Shown: piece after piece, positions 20,425 to 24,744 of the stretch
How the letters are laid out: the number at the start of each line of letters is the position of its first letter
Position numbering within the stretch: position 1 is the stretch's first letter
Assembly: GCA_002687025.1 (NCBI GenBank)
Contig: NYZG01000402.1
Span: 1-24,744, forward strand
Direction: 5' to 3'
DNA from: Candidatus Poribacteria bacterium
GTDB taxonomy: Bacteria; Poribacteria; WGA-4E; GCA-2687025
DNA length: 24,744 nucleotides
Made by a program: the position numbers and the translations under genes
The notes under the pieces: generated by a model
Database searches by the model: none
What the model was told of the DNA's origin: nothing
Seen by the model: only the letters and a program-made list of their open reading frames with translations

Positions 20425-22341
20425 CTACGGGAACAGCGTGTACATGTTGCGCCCGGTCACGACGCCGATCAGACTCCACAGGCTGCCCGCGATGAACTGC
20501 CCGAAGACCATCCCCAGGAAGATAGGCAGCGCGCGGCGGTATGAGCCGAGCCCGCCGGTCGTGAACAGCACGCGCTTCGACGCCCATCCGAGGAAGATCG
20601 AGAACCACATCCAGCCCATCGCCCAGCCGTAACCTGCAGCATAGCCGACCGGGTAGAGCGGGAACCACAGGAACTGGCGCTTGAAGAACGCAAGCGCGAT
20701 CGAGAAGACGAATCCGAACACGACCCTGTAGATGTTGGGCAGGTCCGGGTCGCGCGGGTTGGTGATCCAGGACGCGAGCGTTCCGAATTCGCCGACGCCC
20801 CAGACCGAGAACCGATACCTGTAGTACAGGACGATGTGCGCGCCTATGGCGACGACCGCGCCCACGACGCTGGCGACCGTCATGGCCACGACGAGACGGC
20901 TTGCGCGCGTGCGGAGCGCGGAGCCTATCTTAAACGCCTCCAACTGATGCGGCATCGGGTGGCACCGGTAGCCGTACGAGAGCCACGCCAGCAGGCGAGT
21001 CATCGTGAGGTTGCGGGCGCCAAATGGCCGGGTGCCCGCGAACATCACCATCAACTCGTCCGGCCGCGAGCCGTGCATTTCATGGGTGGGCGGCCCGACC
21101 TCGGCGCGCATGCGCGTCATGCCGATGCACAGGAGCATGTAGATTCCCATGTTCAGGGACGCTACCCACAGCGCCATTCCGGCGAGCCGCAGGAAGACCA
21201 GCAGCGCGGGAGCGCCCACGATGAGGCCCACGATCGCGACGCGGTTCAGTCTGTCGTCGGGGCCTGTTTCGGCGCGGCCGAGTCGGAACGCGCTTCGGAC
21301 AACCCCGGCGATGTGGCGCCTCCCGGACCAGAGCGCCATCAGCGCGATGGCGATCCACGCTCCCGAGCGTAGGTCGCCCGCCCACCCGTCGCCGGCCGGC
21401 ACGCCGATCGCGGTGAGGGCCACGAAGTGCGCCTTGAACAGCAAATAGAACACCCACAACGAGAACGACAGGTCCAACGGCATGATGTAGCCGAGGCCCA
21501 TCGCGAACGGATACACGTAGAGGTTCAGGCCACCCATGCCGCTCCAGGGCTTCTCGCGGAAGAACTGCCCGAGGGGGTACTTCAGCTGGAGGTGGGGCAG
21601 CGCTGGGTACAGGTAGTTCAGGCCGGACAGAATCTCGAGGGCGAATGCTCCGAGGAACCCGGCCCACATGAGGCGGTTGGCGAGGAGGCCCCGGGTGTCG
21701 CCGATCATCTCGATGGGCATCTGGGCGATGGGGTAATTGAGGCGCTCGTGCTCCGTCCACTGGCGTCGGACGACGACGTTGATGCAGAGCATCACGAACA
21801 GCAGTACGATGATGAAGCCGGTCCAAGCGAGGAACGGCGCCGCCCAAGCGCGGACGTTGCGTTCGGTCCAGAACGACTCCCCACCCTCGTAGTAGCCGAC
21901 CAGGACGTCCGCGTCCCCCACCGTCAGCCAGCTAGGCAGGTGGCCGCCGAAGAGCGTGAGCCACTCGTTCTCAGGGGTAGCACGGCCGACGCCATGCGCC
22001 ATCGCCGGCACGAGTTGGCGGACTATGTCGTGACCGGCGAGCGCCGTGGCCACGCTGATCATGACGTATATGGTCGCGATCTCGGCATCGGTGAACGCGG
22101 CGCGTGGCGCGTACCTACGCAGGGCCGTATTCAGGAGGAGGAGGCCGAAGAGCGTGGCTAACACGGTCGGGAAGAACGAGAAATCGGTCAGCTCGTATAC
22201 GACTCGGTTCTCGGCCGAGACTATCCAGTAGCAGTCGAGGAAGATGAGCAGGGAGCCGACGCACAGCACACGTGCGAAGAAGCGCGCGGAGCCGGTATGA
22301 TCCAGGTCGCGCTCGCGCTTGACTGCCGACTGTGACTGCAT
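20425..22341 (-). CDS. Large multi-spanning membrane protein, DUF6785/DUF6784 type
   Basis: The 638-residue product has at least ten hydrophobic segments and long conserved loops. It matches the remembered pattern of the uncharacterised DUF6785 (N-terminal, with FTDAEIATIYVMISVATALA) and DUF6784 (C-terminal, with VVFGFVFSIALAFFKRQFLW and PLYPVGYAAGYGW) families. These are common in Planctomycetota, Armatimonadota and candidate phyla. Function is unknown; the repeated helices and loop motifs hint at an oligopeptide-transporter-like fold. A conserved loop EHERLNYPIAQMPIEMIGD lies near residue 197-215. No good ribosome site precedes the ATG. The gene diverges from the dehydrogenase gene and converges with the transglycosylase gene (11-base gap). 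Confidence 0.85.
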   Translation of the reverse strand: MQSQSAVKRERDLDHTGSARFFARVLCVGSLLIFLDCYWIVSAENRVVYELTDFSFFPTVLATLFGLLLLNTALRRYAPRAAFTDAEIATIYVMISVATALAGHDIVRQLVPAMAHGVGRATPENEWLTLFGGHLPSWLTVGDADVLVGYYEGGESFWTERNVRAWAAPFLAWTGFIIVLLFVMLCINVVVRRQWTEHERLNYPIAQMPIEMIGDTRGLLANRLMWAGFLGAFALEILSGLNYLYPALPHLQLKYPLGQFFREKPWSGMGGLNLYVYPFAMGLGYIMPLDLSFSLWVFYLLFKAHFVALTAIGVPAGDGWAGDLRSGAWIAIALMALWSGRRHIAGVVRSAFRLGRAETGPDDRLNRVAIVGLIVGAPALLVFLRLAGMALWVASLNMGIYMLLCIGMTRMRAEVGPPTHEMHGSRPDELMVMFAGTRPFGARNLTMTRLLAWLSYGYRCHPMPHQLEAFKIGSALRTRASRLVVAMTVASVVGAVVAIGAHIVLYYRYRFSVWGVGEFGTLASWITNPRDPDLPNIYRVVFGFVFSIALAFFKRQFLWFPLYPVGYAAGYGWAMGWMWFSIFLGWASKRVLFTTGGLGSYRRALPIFLGMVFGQFIAGSLWSLIGVVTGRNMYTLFP

Positions 22342-22351
22342 TACTCACCGA

Positions 22352-22380
22352 TGGACGGGCTGGATGCTCGGCAGTATACC
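22352..22380 (+). promoter_or_regulatory. Candidate promoter of the dehydrogenase gene
   Basis: TGGACG (22352-22357) and TATACC (22375-22380) are 17 bases apart. The -10 box shares the palindrome GTATAC with the opposite-strand promoter, so the two divergent genes would compete for one site. Confidence 0.35.
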
Positions 22381-22401
22381 TCAGCGCCGAGGACGTCGCC
22401 A
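22373..22401 (-). promoter_or_regulatory. Candidate promoter of the DUF6785-type gene
   Basis: On the minus strand TGGCGA (22396-22401) and TATACT (22373-22378) are 17 bases apart. The predicted start near 22366 leaves about 25 bases before the ATG. Confidence 0.45.
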
Positions 22402-22436
22402 GTAGCATCGGCGGACGGGAACAGGGAGACTGACGC

Positions 22437-23312
22437 ATGGATGACGGCCACGCAACGATCGGGTTCGTGGGGCTCGGATCGATGGGCGGCGCGATGGCGG
22501 GCACGCTCGTGAGGGCAGGCTACCGGGTCGTCGGCTTCGACCCCAACGCAGAAGCCCTGGCTGCCGCCACCGACTCGGGTGTGAAGCCGGCTACCGACGC
22601 GAGAGACGTCGTCGCGCAGTGCAGCATGGTACTTGTCAGCCTGCGGAGCTCGGCGATCTTCGTCGAGGTCGCGGAAGGTGAATTGCTCCCTGTCGTGTCC
22701 GAGGGATCGATAGTCGCGGATCTCGGCACTACCGAGGCGGCGGAAGATCGCCGTCTCGCCGCCGCCTTCGCGAAGCGGGGAGCGCGCCTGCTCGACGTGC
22801 CGGTAAGCGGCGGCCCGGGCGGTTCTGCGACCGGCACGCTGCACATGTTCGCAGGCGGGGACGCAGACGCATTCGAGGCGGCGCGGCCCGTGCTGGAGAC
22901 GCTGGGCGCGGAAGGCCGCGTCGTGTACTGCGGCCCGTCGGGCAGTGGGCAGGTCGTGAAAGCCGTGAACCAGCTAGCGATGGGCCTTGGGCTCGCGGCG
23001 TATGTCGAGGCGATGGCGTTCGGCGTGCAGTCGGGCGTCGATCCCAAGGCGATCCTGCAGGCGGTCGGCGGGCCGGACGGGTTCCGCGCCCAGTTTGCGG
23101 GCGTGGCGAGGAGCGTCGCGACGAGTGACGACCCGGCGTTCTACGTCAAGTTCCCGGAGTTGGGCTACTTCCTGCGGGAGGCGGAGGAAGCCGGGCTCGC
23201 GACGCCGCTCACCCGCGCGCTCTACGACTTCCTCGACCCGGCGGAGCGAGTGACGGTGGACAACATGGGGCGCCCGATCCCGTCGTTCTGGCGCGAGCTG
23301 ATGGCGCGCTAA
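22437..23312 (+). CDS. NAD(P)-dependent beta-hydroxyacid dehydrogenase
   Basis: The 291-residue product has the two-domain fold of the 3-hydroxyisobutyrate/tartronate-semialdehyde-reductase family. The dinucleotide site is GFVGLGSMGGAM (9-20). The substrate loop is DVPVSGGPGGSATG (120-133). The catalytic Lys175 and the following Asn178 lie in GSGQVVKAVNQL. The second domain is all-helical as usual. The family oxidises small 2- or 3-hydroxy acids; which one is not readable here. GGGAGA lies eight bases before the ATG. Confidence 0.93.
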   Translation: MDDGHATIGFVGLGSMGGAMAGTLVRAGYRVVGFDPNAEALAAATDSGVKPATDARDVVAQCSMVLVSLRSSAIFVEVAEGELLPVVSEGSIVADLGTTEAAEDRRLAAAFAKRGARLLDVPVSGGPGGSATGTLHMFAGGDADAFEAARPVLETLGAEGRVVYCGPSGSGQVVKAVNQLAMGLGLAAYVEAMAFGVQSGVDPKAILQAVGGPDGFRAQFAGVARSVATSDDPAFYVKFPELGYFLREAEEAGLATPLTRALYDFLDPAERVTVDNMGRPIPSFWRELMAR

Positions 23313-23332
23313 CCGGCCGGGCCGCATTCGCC

Positions 23333-24744
23333 TCAGCTGGGCGCCGCCCAGTCGAGATGTCGGTGAAGGAAGTCGAACGTGCCCTGGCCGTTGATGGTGT
23401 GCGGGCCGTCGAAGAACTCGATCTCTACGCGGTCGGCGATGCCGAGCTCTACGTAGCGACGGCGAGTCTTCGCGAATTCGTAGGACACCCATTCGTCCGG
23501 GGCGACGCCGTCGTGATGTCCGCGCTCGACCATGAAGGGCCGCGGGCATATCAGCCAGCTCATCTCGGCGTAGTTGAAGGTGTTGGCCAGATCGAATTCG
23601 AACATCTCGTATTCGCCCGTGACCAGATAGCTGTACGGGCTGCGCGCGGAGGTGTTCTTCCACACCCACTCGTTGTAGTCGGCGGAGCAGACCGAGAGAC
23701 AGTAGCCCTCCAGCAGCGCGGGGACGCGCATCGCCGTCTTGCCGCCGTAGCTCAGCCCGTAGAACGCGATGCGCGCCGGGTCGACGCAGGGGAGGCGCCC
23801 AAGCCACTCGATGATGCGTTCATGCTGGCGAGCGATGAGCGAGAAGAGGGACAGCCCGAGCGGATTCGCCTTCCGTTGAAGGGAGCGGAACTCGTCCTCG
23901 CCGATGTACGGGTTCTGCGGCGAAAAAGTGATGAAGCCCCTCTCGGCGAGACGGCAGGCATACTGGTGATACGCGTCGTTCTGCACGCTCGGATCGGCCA
24001 GATCCCGCGGACGCCCCTCAAGCCCGTGCTGGCAGACGACTACGGGTCGCTCCTGGCCATCCTCAATGCCACGTGGCACGAGCAGGATCCCGTATGCGAA
24101 CACGTCCGCGTACACGTCGAGTCGCACTTCGTACCCCAGATACGCCGGGGTCTCGCAGAAGAGCCGGCTGCGTGGGTCGGCCGCAACGGTCGCTGACGAC
24201 AGCTTCCCGATCACATCGGTCCACATCCGCTCACGGTACTCACGGCAACTCGCGCCCCACGTGGTCTCGTCGGTGGCGTCCGCGTCGGCCCAGTAGGCGC
24301 GCCTCGTGAACTCCGACTCCCGCATGACCGCCTGGGTGTCCTCGACGAGCTCGTCGAACTGCGCCTTCTCGCGGGCGTCGCTGCCTCGCGCGGGCCGCTG
24401 GATTCTCGGCGGCGCCGCGTCCCCGACGACAGATGCGCTCAACCGGTCGGCCACGGCCGCGCGGAAGTCGGCGTCGAACGCTACCGAGCCGTTGACCAGT
24501 GTGACGAAGTCGGCGCCCGCGAGGGCGCGCGCTCGCCGGATTTCGTCGTCGACACCGGTCGCGCGGGGCGTGTCGATGCGGCCGGGGGCCGCGCCTCCTC
24601 GGCCGTCGCGCGACGGTGGGGGCCCATCCACCGCGGGATGCGGAGATGACTCGACGATGAGAGCGCGCGGCGCGATGAGGGCCGCGAGCTCCGCGTCGCC
24701 GCAGTGCCGCAGCAGGCCGAAGACGCTCCGGTAGATCGGCTCGC
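23333..24744 (-). CDS. Double-domain alpha/beta hydrolase (partial, 5' end outside window)
   Basis: The frame is open from the window edge and gives 469 residues. The first visible 28 residues (EPIYRSVFGLLRHCGDAELA, then ALIAPRALIVE) look like the end of a first hydrolase domain, continuous with a second domain. That domain shows VVCQHGLEGRPRD, the nucleophile elbow GLSYGG (codons 23741-23758; Ser codon 23750-23752), CSADYNEWVWKN, and a late His in GPHTINGQG near 23380-23407. The fold resembles acetylxylan-esterase or dienelactone-hydrolase-like proteins of many soil and candidate-phylum bacteria. A GTG at 24631 could serve as an internal start, but homology-like sequence continues upstream, so the gene probably begins outside the window. 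It converges with the dehydrogenase gene 20 bases away. Confidence 0.85.
   Translation of the reverse strand, partial: EPIYRSVFGLLRHCGDAELAALIAPRALIVESSPHPAVDGPPPSRDGRGGAAPGRIDTPRATGVDDEIRRARALAGADFVTLVNGSVAFDADFRAAVADRLSASVVGDAAPPRIQRPARGSDAREKAQFDELVEDTQAVMRESEFTRRAYWADADATDETTWGASCREYRERMWTDVIGKLSSATVAADPRSRLFCETPAYLGYEVRLDVYADVFAYGILLVPRGIEDGQERPVVVCQHGLEGRPRDLADPSVQNDAYHQYACRLAERGFITFSPQNPYIGEDEFRSLQRKANPLGLSLFSLIARQHERIIEWLGRLPCVDPARIAFYGLSYGGKTAMRVPALLEGYCLSVCSADYNEWVWKNTSARSPYSYLVTGEYEMFEFDLANTFNYAEMSWLICPRPFMVERGHHDGVAPDEWVSYEFAKTRRRYVELGIADRVEIEFFDGPHTINGQGTFDFLHRHLDWAAPS

Noticed and set aside
23337..23351. CTGGGC-gcc-GCCCAG hairpin after the dehydrogenase gene
   Set aside because: It lies inside the last codons of the convergent hydrolase and has no T-run; it may be coincidental in GC-rich sequence.

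Overview
The window is GC-rich, gene-dense bacterial chromosome from a diderm-type organism: it encodes a lytic transglycosylase carrying a predicted outer-membrane-type barrel, a Tat-exported oxidoreductase, a flagellin and a proton-pumping complex I. No rRNA, tRNA, CRISPR array, integrase or insertion sequence was seen. The mix of a DUF6785-type membrane protein, a CehA/McbA-like hydrolase and a double alpha/beta hydrolase is typical of genomes from Armatimonadota, Planctomycetota and candidate phyla such as Poribacteria or Latescibacterota. The sequence alone does not decide between these.

Layout. From 1 to 15310 every gene is on the minus strand. Bases 1-7199 hold a complex I operon, nuoA-B-C-D-H-J-K-L, read right to left from a TATAAT promoter at 7262-7289. 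nuoL runs off the window. nuoE, nuoF, nuoG and nuoI are absent from their usual places, and NuoJ carries an unusual insertion of about 150 residues. Bases 7374-12554 hold a flagellin gene followed by six small, mostly Arg/Ala/Lys-rich genes (called A-F here in order of position, with F next to flagellin). Five of them (A, C, D, E, F) share a C-terminal motif of about 30 residues that resembles the flagellin C-terminal tail. The spacers between them are packed with perfect inverted repeats. This flagellin-linked family is the most novel-looking part of the window.

Bases 13075-15310 hold a CehA/McbA-like metallohydrolase and a membrane-anchored DUF2007-like protein in one operon. From 15467 onward genes alternate strand: glycosyltransferase (+), hisA (-), class I glutamine amidotransferase-like peptidase (+), Tat-exported aldo/keto reductase (-), barrel-SLT lytic transglycosylase (+), DUF6785-type membrane protein (-), beta-hydroxyacid dehydrogenase (+), and a double-domain alpha/beta hydrolase (-, cut by the window end). 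These form tail-to-tail pairs only 5-20 nt apart, separated by divergent promoter regions.

How the genes work together: complex I subunits couple quinone reduction to proton export. The flagellin cluster looks like a single filament gene with satellite genes that may concern export, assembly or regulation, but their function is unknown. The right half looks like an ordinary patchwork of scavenging and catabolic enzymes (esterase, amidohydrolase-like, dehydrogenases) plus an orphan histidine biosynthesis gene.
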